Shown here piece by piece: positions 42,571 to 54,019 of a DNA stretch of 64,000 nt. The position numbers and the translations under genes were made by a program. Numbering within the stretch: position 1 is the first letter of the stretch; the number at the start of each line of letters is the position of its first letter. The stretch covers positions 1 to 64,000 of the forward strand of contig CATLHF010000009.1 of assembly GCA_949948835.1 (NCBI GenBank). Reading direction: 5' to 3'. The notes under the pieces were generated by a model. It saw only the letters and a program-made list of their open reading frames with translations. It ran no database searches and had not been told where the DNA came from. Origin of the DNA: an uncultured Clostridia bacterium. GTDB lineage: Bacteria; Bacillota; Clostridia; TANB77; CAG-508.

Positions 42571-43503
42571 TTATACTTCCAAGTATTTTCTCATCGATAT
42601 ACTACTTCCAATAACACCAATTCCAATTCCTAAAATAAGATTTACCATAATTAGTAATCGGAACATATGTGAAAAAGTAACAAATGTAATTTCTAATTCT
42701 TTTACAATCTCGGATTGTCCTATATTGGAAATAATACTATTATACATAAGTCCAACCACTAAAATTGCAATTAATGCTGCTATAATTCCTATTAAAACAC
42801 CTTCTACAATAAAAGGTCCACGAATGAAATTATTAGTTGCTCCAACATATTTCATAATTGAAATTTCTTTTCTTCTTGCATGTACAGTAAGTTTAATTGT
42901 ATTTGAAATAATAACAACTGCAAAAAGTACTAAAATTAAAAGTAATGCTAATGTAAATATTCGAACACCGTTTCCAATCTTCATAATAGTAGTAATTACT
43001 TTATTACTACTTGTAATTCCATCTGAATGTAAATCATTTCCAACAATTGTTTTTATTTGTTCTTGGATTTGTTCATTTAACTCTAACTTTGATAAGGTTA
43101 CACGATAAGAATCTGGTAAACGGTCACTTGATATTCCTTCTAGAGCACTTGCATTGTCTTTCCATGATTCTTTCATTTCATTAAATCCATCTTCTTTCGA
43201 AACGAATTCAACTTTGTTAACTCCATCAATTTGTTTGATTTGCTCTCCTATTTGTTCCATTTTTTCATCTTTTGTTCCTAATTTAAAATACACTTGCATT
43301 CCTTGTGCTTCTTCTACTGTATTCATAATATGGTTAATATTTTGCCCTAATGCAAAGAATGCGCCAAACATTATCATACATAAAAGCATAACAGTTATTG
43401 CTGATATGGCTGATTTTTTGTTTTTAAATATGTTACGAATTCCTTCTCCTATAAAATACCCTACTACATTATATTTCACTGTCATACCCACCTTTTTTAT
43501 CAT
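42571..43503 (-). CDS. ftsX: Cell division permease FtsX
   Basis: 4-TM architecture, 'RRKEISIMKYVGATNNFIRGPFIVEGVLIG'. Confidence 0.94.
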   Translation of the reverse strand: MIKKVGMTVKYNVVGYFIGEGIRNIFKNKKSAISAITVMLLCMIMFGAFFALGQNINHIMNTVEEAQGMQVYFKLGTKDEKMEQIGEQIKQIDGVNKVEFVSKEDGFNEMKESWKDNASALEGISSDRLPDSYRVTLSKLELNEQIQEQIKTIVGNDLHSDGITSSNKVITTIMKIGNGVRIFTLALLLILVLFAVVIISNTIKLTVHARRKEISIMKYVGATNNFIRGPFIVEGVLIGIIAALIAILVVGLMYNSIISNIGQSEIVKELEITFVTFSHMFRLLIMVNLILGIGIGVIGSSISMRKYLEV

Positions 43504-44155
43504 CTCTTACGATATTACCTTTGTCGATTTGAATTACTCTTTTTTTCATTCTGTCTACAATATCTTTTGCGTGAGTTGCAACAATAACAGTTGTTCCTCT
43601 CATATTAATTTCGTTTAATAACATCATAATATCCCATGCTGTATCTGGGTCTAAGTTTCCTGTTGGTTCGTCTGCAATTAGCATCGATGGATTATTAACA
43701 AGTGCTCGTGCAAGTGCCACCCTTTGTTGTTCCCCTCCAGATAATTCATTTGGGTACATTTTTGCTTTCTGGCTTAACCCTACAAGAGATAGTACCATAG
43801 GTACTTGTCTTCTAATATGTCTTGGAGATGCTTTTACAATATACATCGCAAATGCTACATTTTCGTATACGGTTTTATCTGGTAATAATCTAAAGTCTTG
43901 GAATACAATCCCCATACTTCTACGTAAATATGGAACTCTTGCTTTTTTTAAGAATGTAGTATCTTTTCCATTTATAATAATGTTACCAGAAGTTGGTTCT
44001 TCTTCTTTCAAAATTAGCTTAATCAAAGTTGACTTTCCTGAACCAGAAGAGCCTACTAAAAAAGCAAATTCTCCTTTTTCAATTGTAAAATTAGCGTTGT
44101 GTACTGCTTCTGTTCCTGTGCTATATGTTTTGTTTACATTTCTAAATTCAATCAT
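43469..44155 (-). CDS. ftsE: Cell division ATP-binding protein FtsE
   Basis: 'GSSGSGKSTLIKLI', 'LSGGEQQRVALARALVNNPSMLIADEPTGNLD'. Confidence 0.95.
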   Translation of the reverse strand: MIEFRNVNKTYSTGTEAVHNANFTIEKGEFAFLVGSSGSGKSTLIKLILKEEEPTSGNIIINGKDTTFLKKARVPYLRRSMGIVFQDFRLLPDKTVYENVAFAMYIVKASPRHIRRQVPMVLSLVGLSQKAKMYPNELSGGEQQRVALARALVNNPSMLIADEPTGNLDPDTAWDIMMLLNEINMRGTTVIVATHAKDIVDRMKKRVIQIDKGNIVRDDKKGGYDSEI

Positions 44156-44327
44156 TTTTCTTCTCCTATATAAAGTTGTCCTATTATATATCCTTTTTCA
44201 TCATAACAATAAAAGTTTCTTTTTGCAACACCAATTTGCGAAAAAAAATATGCAAAAGCTCGATTTTTCGACCTTTTGCATGTATTTTTTATATTTATTA
44301 AGTTTTTATGACGTTTTTGTGACACCT

Positions 44328-45257
44328 TTATTTCTTAATTTCTTTTATAATACCATCTTTGGTTAATCCAAAAAATTCTAATAATTTTTCCGCTTTTCCA
44401 GATTTACCGAACGTATCTTTCATTCCAAGTCTTGTAACTTTTGTTGGATATTCATCTGCAAGTACCTCGCATACAGCGCTTCCTAATCCTCCAATAATAC
44501 TATGATCTTCAATGGTAATGATTCTTTTGGTTTCCTTTGCACATTTTACAATTAATTCTTTATCAATTGGTTTAATGGTATGAATATCAACCACACGAAT
44601 ATGAATCCCTTCTTTTTCAAGTTCTTCTTTTGCAAGTACAGCTTCTGATACCATAAGACCTGTTGCAATAACAGTAGCATCCGTTCCGTCTCCTATTTGA
44701 ACGCCCTTTCCGAGTTCAAACTGTTGGTCTTTATCATAAACAATTGGTGATTTTAATCTTCCTAATCTTACATAAACTGGCCCTTCCAATTTTGCAATTT
44801 CCTCAATTGCCCATTTGGTTTGAATATCATCGGAAACACTTAATACTGTCATGTTAGGTAGCCCTCTCATTAGGCCTAAATCTTCTAACATTTGGTGTGT
44901 TGCTCCATCTTCTCCAACCGATATTCCTGCATGAGTTGCACATATTTTTACATTTAACTTTGGATAGCAAATACTATTACGTATTTGGTCATAAGCTCTT
45001 CCTGCTGCAAATACTGCAAATGTACTTGCAAACGGTATCATACCACAAGTTGCCATACCTGCTGCTGTTGCTATCATATCTTGTTCTGCAATTCCCATAT
45101 CAAAAAAGCGTTCTGGGAATTTCTTTTTAAATACACTTGTTTTAGTTGCTTCTGCTAAATCTGCATCTAATACAACAATTTTATTATTTTTTTCTCCAAG
45201 TTCAGCTAATTTCTCTCCATAGCTTTCTCTTGTGGCAATTTTTACATCTAGGTTCAT
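44328..45257 (-). CDS. Transketolase C-terminal subunit
   Basis: 'RFFDMGIAEQDMIATAAGMA'. Confidence 0.93.
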   Translation of the reverse strand: MNLDVKIATRESYGEKLAELGEKNNKIVVLDADLAEATKTSVFKKKFPERFFDMGIAEQDMIATAAGMATCGMIPFASTFAVFAAGRAYDQIRNSICYPKLNVKICATHAGISVGEDGATHQMLEDLGLMRGLPNMTVLSVSDDIQTKWAIEEIAKLEGPVYVRLGRLKSPIVYDKDQQFELGKGVQIGDGTDATVIATGLMVSEAVLAKEELEKEGIHIRVVDIHTIKPIDKELIVKCAKETKRIITIEDHSIIGGLGSAVCEVLADEYPTKVTRLGMKDTFGKSGKAEKLLEFFGLTKDGIIKEIKK

Positions 45258-46093
45258 TAAATTTCACCTCCTAATTCTTTTATTGCTATTTCGTATTGTT
45301 CTTCATTTGGTGCTTTTCCGTGCCATCCTACTTGATTTTCCATAAAGCTTACTCCTTTTCCTTTGATGGTTTTAGCAATAATAGCTGTTGGTTTTCCTTT
45401 AATCGTTTTTGCTTCATTACATGCATTCATTAATTCTTGAATATTGTGTCCATCTACATTTATTACATGAAATCCAAAACTTTTAAATTTTGCATCAATT
45501 GGATATGAACTCATAACTTCTTCAATACTACCATCAATTTGTAAATTATTATTATCTACAATGACACATAAATTATCTAATTGGTAATGACTAGCACTCA
45601 TCGCTGCTTCCCAAATTTGTCCTTCTTCAATTTCTCCGTCTCCCACTAGGCAATACACTCTATTTCCATCTTTATTCAATTTAGAAGCCATTGCCATACC
45701 ATTAGCACACGATAAACCTTGTCCTAATGAACCTGTACTCATATCAACTCCCGGAATATGCTTCATATCTGGATGTCCTTGTAAGATACTATCAATTCCA
45801 CGAAATGTAACTAACTCTTCTTTATCAAAATATCCTCTACTTGCAAGCGTACTATATAAAGCAGGTGATGCATGCCCTTTCGATAAAACAAATCGGTCTC
45901 TTGCATTTGATTTTGGATCCTTGGAATCAATATTCATTTGATTAAAATATAAAACCGTTAAAATATCTGCACAAGATAAAGACCCTCCTGGATGTCCAGA
46001 TTTTCCACTATATACTTCTTTTACAATGCCAATTCGAATCTCATTTGCTATTTTCTCTAGTTCTTTTACATCCGTAACCTTCAAAAAAATCAC
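45257..46093 (-). CDS. Transketolase N-terminal subunit
   Basis: 'GHPGGSLSCADILTVLYF', 'VGDGEIEEGQIWEAAMSASHY'. Confidence 0.93.
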   Translation of the reverse strand: MIFLKVTDVKELEKIANEIRIGIVKEVYSGKSGHPGGSLSCADILTVLYFNQMNIDSKDPKSNARDRFVLSKGHASPALYSTLASRGYFDKEELVTFRGIDSILQGHPDMKHIPGVDMSTGSLGQGLSCANGMAMASKLNKDGNRVYCLVGDGEIEEGQIWEAAMSASHYQLDNLCVIVDNNNLQIDGSIEEVMSSYPIDAKFKSFGFHVINVDGHNIQELMNACNEAKTIKGKPTAIIAKTIKGKGVSFMENQVGWHGKAPNEEQYEIAIKELGGEI

Positions 46094-46174
46094 TCCTTCT
46101 TCTTTTTTCTCATCTTATCATATGGCCCAAAAAAACACAACCAAAAAAAAGAAAAAGAATACTTCTTTTTCTTT

Positions 46175-47299
46175 TTACACAAACTCTTCCCAAACAAGAT
46201 TTGCCAAATCAATTCCTTTATTCGTCAATTTAATATTGTCTATATCAATTTCAATTAAATCCTCTTTCACTAATTTATCCAACTCTTTTCGAAACACGTA
46301 AATCGGATTTTGTACAAATTTCTTCTTAAACTCTGAAATGGAAACTCCTTGTATTTTTCTTAACCCCAGCATCATATATTCTTTTTGCTCATCTTCAACT
46401 ATTTGAACCTCATGAACTATCTTTTGTTGTCTTTCAATATATCGTTCTAAATTTTCTGTGTTAGAATATCTTTTTTTATCATAATAAGAATGAGCGGAAG
46501 CACCAAATCCCAAATACTCTTTCTGATTCCAGCAATTCAAATTATGTTTTGATTCTTTCCCTGTTTTTGCAAAATTTGATATTTCATAATGCACATACCC
46601 ATTTTGTTCTAATAGTTCTTTTGTTTTCCAATACATATCTCTTTCTGTTTCTTCACAAAGCAAGGTTCGTTCACCTCTACTTACTAGTTTTTCAAGTACC
46701 GTCCCCTCTTCTAGTATTAGCGAATAAATTGATATATGTTCAGGTTTTAAATCAATTACTTTTTTCAAACTTTCTTGTAACACATCCACCGTTTGGTTTG
46801 GTAACGCAAGCATTAAATCCACATTGATATTAGAAAAACCAACCTCTCTTGCTAAGTCATAAGTATTTAAAAATTCTTCATATGTATGAATTCTTCCAAT
46901 TTCTTTTAATAGCTTATCAGCAGCAGATTGTAACCCAATACTTAGTCGATTCATTCCTGCCTTTTTATAATCCTCTAACTTTTCCCTAGTAATTGTTCCA
47001 GGATTTACCTCAATTGTCATTTCTACTTCATTTGAAATTTGATAATTTTGTTTTATGGTATTTACTATACTTACAATCAATTTACTATCAACATAGGAAG
47101 GTGTCCCTCCTCCTATGTAAATCGTGGTTACTACCTTATCGTTTCCTTTTTCTTTATTTGCTATCATTTCTTTTTTTAGCACATCTATATATTGTTCTTG
47201 TAAATTTTCCTTTCCCGCAAAAGAAACGAAATCACAATAATAGCATTTTCGTACACAAAATGGTATGTGTACATATATTCCAAGTTCGTTTTGTTTCAC
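46175..47299 (-). CDS. hemW: Radical SAM family heme chaperone HemW
   Basis: 'IPFCVRKCYYCDFVS', 'IGGGTPSYV', 'NLDLMLALPNQT'-like motif. Confidence 0.92.
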   Translation of the reverse strand: MKQNELGIYVHIPFCVRKCYYCDFVSFAGKENLQEQYIDVLKKEMIANKEKGNDKVVTTIYIGGGTPSYVDSKLIVSIVNTIKQNYQISNEVEMTIEVNPGTITREKLEDYKKAGMNRLSIGLQSAADKLLKEIGRIHTYEEFLNTYDLAREVGFSNINVDLMLALPNQTVDVLQESLKKVIDLKPEHISIYSLILEEGTVLEKLVSRGERTLLCEETERDMYWKTKELLEQNGYVHYEISNFAKTGKESKHNLNCWNQKEYLGFGASAHSYYDKKRYSNTENLERYIERQQKIVHEVQIVEDEQKEYMMLGLRKIQGVSISEFKKKFVQNPIYVFRKELDKLVKEDLIEIDIDNIKLTNKGIDLANLVWEEFV

Positions 47300-47946
47300 T
47301 TTCTTACCTTAACAGCACCTTTCCACAAAATCTTTTCATGTCCATATCTTCCCATTGTTTCTTCATTTATATAAACTTTATCCCACATTTCAAAAAATCG
47401 ATTTATATCTTCTTCATCAAAAAACCTTTTATATCCCACACTAGTCTCATAAAAATTATGCTCTACTTCTATTCTCTCGCTTGGTACATAATTTGTATCC
47501 TTCGTAGAATTTACCCTAAAAAGCAGTAATCCTTCCGGTTTCAATACTCTTCTAATCTCTCCTAAAATATCAAATGTCACTTTTTCTGAAAAATAATGCA
47601 GTGATAAGTCTGCAATAATTAAATCTGTATAATCATCCTCAAACGGTAATCCTTCTCTCATATCAAAATTCTCTGTTCTTTTAATTTCTGGTATGTTTTT
47701 CTTAATCTTTTCAATTGCATTTTTAGAATAATCGCAAGCAATAACTGTTTTTCCTCTATTTATTAAGTACAAGCTATCATTTCCAGAACCACACCCCAAA
47801 TCGATAATTGGCGTTTTACACTTGTCAATTTCTTCATTAAACATCTCTAGCCAAATCATCTTGTTTTATTTCATTTCTTTCTAACCTTTCAAATACATTC
47901 TCCAATGATTTCTACTTCTTTCCATTACCTCATGATTCGTTTCCAT
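47296..47946 (-). pseudogene. Class I SAM methyltransferase; intact core ORF 47296..47859, 5' part disrupted by two compensating 1-nt homopolymer indels
   Basis: 'IIDLGCGSGNDSLYLINRGKTVIACD'; upstream frames read 'METNHEVMERSRNHW' / 'ENVFERLERNEIKQDD' / 'WLEMFNEE'. Confidence 0.6.
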
Positions 47947-48845
47947 TATTCTCCTCCTTGTAGTTCTTCTGCTATTTCACATATTTTTTTTAATCTATGA
48001 TTGACTCCAGATTTTCCAATTGGATTTTGTAACATTTCTCCTAATTCTACAAGACTTGCTTCTGGATGTTTTTGTCTTAAATTTGCAATTTCTTTTAGGT
48101 TTTCTGGTAATCCATCAAATTTCCTTTTTTCCTTTAAAAATTTTATACTTTTTATTTGCTCTACCGATGCATTGATTGTCTTATTTAAATTGGCCGTTTC
48201 ACAATTTACTAATCGATTCACATTATTTCGTGTTTCTCTTACAACACGAATTTCTTCAAAATTTAAAACCGACTTCCCTGCTCCAATAAAGGCAAGTATC
48301 TTTGAGATTTCTTCTGCGTCTTTTATATAAACTGATGTGGCGTTTTTTCTTGTCAATAATTTCGTTTCAATTCCAAAGGCTTTTAATACTTCCATAATAA
48401 ATATAGCATTTGGTTTTGTACTAAATAAAATTTCTAAATGATATTTATTATGAGGATTATTTAGAGAGCCTCCTCCTAAAAAGCACCCTCTTACTAATGC
48501 TTTTAATAAGTTTTCTTCTTTTTTAATATCTATTTCATTTTTGGTTATCTGAATATTGTCTTCTACATATTCTATTTCTTCTAACACTGGCTTTTTCAAT
48601 AAAATATTATAAACTTTTCCCTGTAATTCAATTTTATAATCTATTTTTAAGTTGTTTAATAACTTATTTAATCGGTTAATATTGTATGCGTTTTCGGTTG
48701 CATATTTTACTTTACCTTTTACAATGCTTGTGTTATTACTAATAAAATATCCTATTAACTCAAATTTCACATTTTCTTTATTGGCTAATGTGTTTAATTT
48801 GCTTAATTCTTCTTTAATATCTTTTGAAAAAGACACTCTATTCAC
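47946..48845 (-). CDS. whiA: DNA-binding protein WhiA
   Basis: LAGLIDADG-like fold 'LVRGCFLGGGSLNNPHNKYHLEI', C-term HTH. Confidence 0.94.
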   Translation of the reverse strand: MNRVSFSKDIKEELSKLNTLANKENVKFELIGYFISNNTSIVKGKVKYATENAYNINRLNKLLNNLKIDYKIELQGKVYNILLKKPVLEEIEYVEDNIQITKNEIDIKKEENLLKALVRGCFLGGGSLNNPHNKYHLEILFSTKPNAIFIMEVLKAFGIETKLLTRKNATSVYIKDAEEISKILAFIGAGKSVLNFEEIRVVRETRNNVNRLVNCETANLNKTINASVEQIKSIKFLKEKRKFDGLPENLKEIANLRQKHPEASLVELGEMLQNPIGKSGVNHRLKKICEIAEELQGGE

Positions 48846-49689
48846 CTCTTTCTTTTTTCGCCATAATCATTCTATCATTTCCTGCTAAATCTTTTTTACA
48901 TTCTACTATGTTGTATTGTTTTGTTTTTTCTATGATATCTAATACTTCTCGTTTTTGGTCATACCCAATTTCTAAAAATATTTTTCCATTTTCTTTTAAA
49001 TAATCTGGCGCTTGTTCTATAATTTTTTTATAGAAGTCAAGTCCATTCTCTCCACCATCTAATGCAAGTATTGGCTCACATTGTACTTGTTTATCTAATG
49101 TTTTAATTACTTCTTTTTTAATATATGGTGGATTTGATACAATTACATCAAATTTACCTTTCACCTCTTCAAACAAATTTGATAAAACCCATATAATATC
49201 TACCTCATTTTGTTTTGCATTTTTCTTTGCTACTTCTAATGCATTTTTACTAATATCCACCGCTACTAATTCACAATTTGGAACATATTTCTTAATAGAA
49301 ATCCCAATCGCACCACTTCCTGTGCATAAATCTAAAACTCTAATATTTTCTTTCCCTTGGTTTTTACAATAGGTAATTACTTCTTCTACGGTAATTTCCG
49401 TATCTGCCCTTGGAATTAGTACATTTTCATCTACATAAAAATCCAATTTCATAAATTCTTGATGATGTGTTATATATTGAAGAGGAACTCCCTCTTCTAA
49501 TTTTTGCAAAGCTTTCTTGTATTCTTCTTCCTCTTTCTTTCTCATTTCTTCTTCGCTATGAATTACTAAATATTCTTTTTTTACTTCTAAAATATAACAA
49601 AGAAGAAGCCTTGCTTTTCGCATAGGCTCTTCTACTTTGTTTTCTTTTAATTGTTGTATGGCTTTTCTTAAATTCTCTTGTATTGTCAT
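48838..49689 (-). CDS. prmC: Peptide chain release factor N5-glutamine methyltransferase
   Basis: 'VLDLCTGSGAIGISI', 'VSNPPYI'. Confidence 0.94.
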   Translation of the reverse strand: MTIQENLRKAIQQLKENKVEEPMRKARLLLCYILEVKKEYLVIHSEEEMRKKEEEEYKKALQKLEEGVPLQYITHHQEFMKLDFYVDENVLIPRADTEITVEEVITYCKNQGKENIRVLDLCTGSGAIGISIKKYVPNCELVAVDISKNALEVAKKNAKQNEVDIIWVLSNLFEEVKGKFDVIVSNPPYIKKEVIKTLDKQVQCEPILALDGGENGLDFYKKIIEQAPDYLKENGKIFLEIGYDQKREVLDIIEKTKQYNIVECKKDLAGNDRMIMAKKERGE

Positions 49690-49713
49690 ATTTCTCTCTT
49701 TTCTCTTTCTTGC

Positions 49714-50223
49714 TTATCCAAATATACACAAGAAAAGAACGGTTTTTAGTAAGAATATCCCTCTTAGTTCGTTACTAATAAAAAACTCTTCTGGCACTTG
49801 CTCTGGCACTTCATTTACTAAAGTAAGTCTTGCATGGTCAATATCAGTATATTGAAATCCAATACGAAAATCTCTTGTTTCTTGTTGTTTTAGATTGGTT
49901 AATTCAATATATTTACTTCCCATATATACATCTCTTTTGGTATATAGGTCAATTTTTATGTATGTTTTTTCTATCTCAGAATTATTATTTTTAATCGTTC
50001 CTCCTACATATCCATTTACATAGGTTGCTTTTGCTTGGTTAATATCTATTTCAATTCCCATAGGTTCTGTTTTGTATGTATCAATTGGATCATAATTTGT
50101 TTTAAGTGCTACTTCAATCATAATATTTGAAAAAATAAAGAATAGAATAGCACATAATGCATAGATTCCAAACGTTCTTATTCTGTTTCCACTATATCCA
50201 TGTCCTGTTATATTAATTTTCAT
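49714..50223 (-). CDS. Membrane protein of unknown function
   Basis: 169 aa, N- and C-terminal TM segments. Confidence 0.6.
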   Translation of the reverse strand: MKINITGHGYSGNRIRTFGIYALCAILFFIFSNIMIEVALKTNYDPIDTYKTEPMGIEIDINQAKATYVNGYVGGTIKNNNSEIEKTYIKIDLYTKRDVYMGSKYIELTNLKQQETRDFRIGFQYTDIDHARLTLVNEVPEQVPEEFFISNELRGIFLLKTVLFLCIFG

Positions 50224-50288
50224 ATTGATTACTCCATTTCTTATTAGAATAGGTTTATTATACCATAGATAACATAATTTGTAAACTT

Positions 50289-53200
50289 TTATCCTTCAAT
50301 TGCAATCATTTTTTGTAGATAAACTGAATAAATATATGTCTTATCTACCCTTTTATCAGTTGCTTCTTCTAATGCTCGTTTGTATATATCTAATTGTTTT
50401 TGATATTTTAGTATTAATTCTTGTTCTTCTTTTACAAAATCCGTTTTGTAATCTACTAATATCATATGTCCGTCTTTATCAATATAATATAAATCAATAA
50501 TTCCTTGTACTAAAATTTTTTCATTAACTTCTTTATTTACAATCTCTTCTGCTTCCATATCAAAATAAAATGGTACTTCTTTATGGATTTTCTTCGCTTG
50601 TTTTAAATCATTAAATAATTCTGATTTTGTATATTGTAATAAATCCTTTTGGTTAATTGCTTCTGCTTCTTTTTTACAAATGATTTGTTTTTGTACTAAG
50701 CTTTGAATAAATTGGTCTATTTTCAAAGCATCATAGTCTTGTTTTTCGTCTAGTTTTTGTAAGCACAAATGAACAAGACTTCCTTTTTTAGCAGGTGTAA
50801 TCTTTGTTTCTTCTTTTAAGAATTCTGGTACTTTTGCTTCTTGTGGTTTTGTGTTTTCTCCTGTAAATACTAATAAATCTGGCAAATGATTTTGCATATT
50901 CTCCTCTTTTATACGACTTACTGAAGTAATCGTAGGGATGTTACAAGATGTTTTATATGGATATTTCCATTCTAATTCTTTTTTTCGTTCTTCTTTTATT
51001 CCATATGCTTTACTTTCTTCTACAAAATGCATTTCATTTTCTCGATTTTCTATTTGAAGTTTTTCTTGTAAGTCTTGTTTTTCATAAACTTTAAAGTCCA
51101 TTATTTCTTTTGCTTTTTTTTCCTTATAAAAATAAACAAGTTCTATCCAATCTAAGTATGATTTATAGTATTTTATTACATTTGGTAATAACTTATCCCC
51201 TTGTCCGAAGTTCCAATTTTTCTTTTTTAGATGCTATGTCTTTTTCAAAATCTTTACAAATCCCTGTAATAATAAGCTTTTCTTTTGCTCTTGTTAATGC
51301 TACATATAAAATTCTCATTTCTTCAGAAAGTGTTTCTCTTGTAATTTTAGCACCAATCGCAAGTTTTGCAAGTGTTGGATATTCAATTTTTCTTACTTCG
51401 TCAATATATTTAGGACCCAATCCCAAATCTTGATGTAACAAAATTGGTTCATTTAAATCTGTTAAATTAAATTTTTTGGCTGTAGTACTTAAAATAACAA
51501 CTGGAAATTCTAGTCCTTTACTTTTATGAATACTCATAATACGGACAACATCTTCATTTTCACTAATTACTTTAGCAGAATCCATATCACTACTTGCTTT
51601 TCGTAATCCATTGATATAACTAATAAAGTAAAACAATCCTTTAAAACTTGCTTTTTCATATTCTCTTGCTCTTTCAAATAACATTTTTAAGTTTGCTTGC
51701 CTTATTGTTCCATTTGGCATTAATCCTACATATTGATAAAAACCAGTCTCCAAATAAATCTGCCAAATAAATTCATCAAGTGGCATATATTCATTTTGAT
51801 TTCTCCAATGTTCTAGTTTTTGTAAAAAAGCCTTCATTTTATTTTTTAAAGTTTCATCTGTTTTCTCGTTTTCAATTGCTTGTAAAAATGTATCATAAAA
51901 ATACTCATTTTTTTCATTTTGTCCATTTAATTTAATACAAATTAGTTCATTATCATCAAATTTTCCTATTTGAGAACGTAATACACTAACTAGTGGAATA
52001 TCTTGCATTGGGTTATCAATAATTTTTAGTAATGATAATATGGTTTGTATTTCAATGGAATCAAAATATTGGGAACTCGTATCACTAAATACAGGAATAT
52101 CTTGATTGTTTAATTCTTTTTCATAAATGGGTGCAAGAGAAGACGTACTTCTTAATAGAATAACAATATCTTTATAACAAATATCTCGATACCCTTTTTT
52201 TCTATCATATACTTGATATTTACTTTTTACTAATTCTTGGATTTTACTAGCTACAAACCTTGCCTCTAGCACAGCATTTTCTACTTGTTGTGTCTCCTGG
52301 TTTTCTTCTCCTTCCTGCTTTTTTAAATCAATCACATGAATACTTGCTTTTCCAGCATTGGATAGTGGTACTTCTAAATCAGGATAATCCGCTCCTAAAT
52401 TTAAGTATTCCTCTTCATTATAAGTAATATCTCCTAATTCCTTACTCATAATCGTTTCAAAAATATAGTTTGTAACATCTAATACGTTTTTTCTACTCCT
52501 AAAATTTTTAAATAACTGTATTTTTAAAGAATCTTCTTTTTGCTTTTTTTCTTTTTGCTGATAGGTTTCATACTTTTCTAAAAACAGCTCTGGTCTTGCT
52601 TGTCTAAATTTATAAATACTTTGTTTTACATCTCCTACCATAAACATGTTGTTACCTTTTGAAATCATATTTAATATGTATTCTTGTATTAGGTTACTGT
52701 CTTGATATTCATCGATTGCTATCTCTTTAAATTTTTCTTGGTAATCAAGCGCAATTTGTGTTGGTAACTTTCTACCTGTTTCATCTGTTTTTACTAAAAT
52801 CTTTAGGGCAAAATGTTCAATATCATGAAAATCCATTACATTTTTTTCTAACTTTTCTTTTGCAAAAGCTTCATTAAATTCAATAATCAAATTTTGAATT
52901 GCTACTAGTTTTTGATACATTTCATTCATATCTTGTTGAATTTGGTACGAATTCGAAATAAAATATTTTTCTTTTAATTTATTCCACTTTTTCTTTACTT
53001 GATCTCTTTTTTCTTTTGCACTTTCTTTCGTTATAATCTCCACTTTGTCTCGTGGCCATGTTCCCCATTTCATGCTATTTGCATTTTCTATTGCTTTATC
53101 CCAAAATTCTAAATTCGTGCCAATTTGTTTTAAGTGATCGATATCTTGTTCAATGGTTTTTGTAAATTTATCTAATTCATCAAATTTAGCAAGTTCTTTT

Positions 53201-53904
53201 TTTATGCTTTCTAATTCTAATAAACACATTTGTAATTCTTCTGTTATTTCTTCTAGTAAAATCTCTCCCCATTTCGTTTGACCAAAATCTTTTGCTATTT
53301 CATAAGGTTTAAAATCTTCTACTGCATTTACTAACCATTCTTCTGGAAATGGGTTTGCCTTCATGTTTTGTATCATTTTTAATATTAATTCTTTTAATGG
53401 TTCATCTCCTCTATAATTGGTATAGGTATCGATTAATTGTAAAAAATCGTTATCTTCATTTTCATATTTTTCTTCAAATAAATTCTCTAAAACTTGCCTT
53501 TTTAATAACTCCATTTCGTTTGGTTTTCCAATACGAATATTAGGAGAAATCCCAATCTCATAAAAATGGTTACGAATAACGTCTAAGCAGAAGGAATGAA
53601 TCGTACAAATATTAGCTTTTGCCATTTTCATAATTTGTTCTTGCATTTTTGTATTTTCTGGATGTTCTTCTAAATAACCATAAATAGCATCTAAAATTCT
53701 TTGTCTCATTTCACTTGCAGCAGCATTTGTAAATGTTACTACTAGTAGTTCATCAATATTAACATCTTCTTCTAAGATTTTATGAATAATACGTTCTACT
53801 AAAACAGCTGTCTTTCCACTTCCGGCAGCAGCTGCTACTAATATGTTTGAATCTTTTTCTAAAATTGCTTGTAATTGCTCATTCGTCCATTTTACTTCGC
53901 TCAT
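50289..53904 (-). CDS. addA: ATP-dependent helicase/nuclease subunit A, interrupted by +1 shift at in-frame CGG (51207-51205)
   Basis: ORF 51193..53904 ('ILVAAAAGSGKTAVLVERI') and ORF 50289..51101 (nuclease domain 'MILVDYKTDFV') join when C51207 is skipped: '...KEKLELGQGDKLLPNVIKYYKSYLDWIELVYFYKEKKAKEIMDFKVYEKQD...' (about 1204 aa). Confidence 0.94.
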
Positions 53905-54019
53905 ATTTCTTCTCCTTCTTTGTCATATTATATCGATATTTACAATTTTTTTCAATGGTTTGCTTTAATTTATAAGTAACAAAAAATCCTAGTCTATTGC
54001 TAAACTAAGATTTTCTACT

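Noticed and set aside
44328-46093. Split transketolase as another frameshift
   Set aside because: Two-subunit transketolase is normal in Clostridia; the ORFs have proper starts and no CGG junction.
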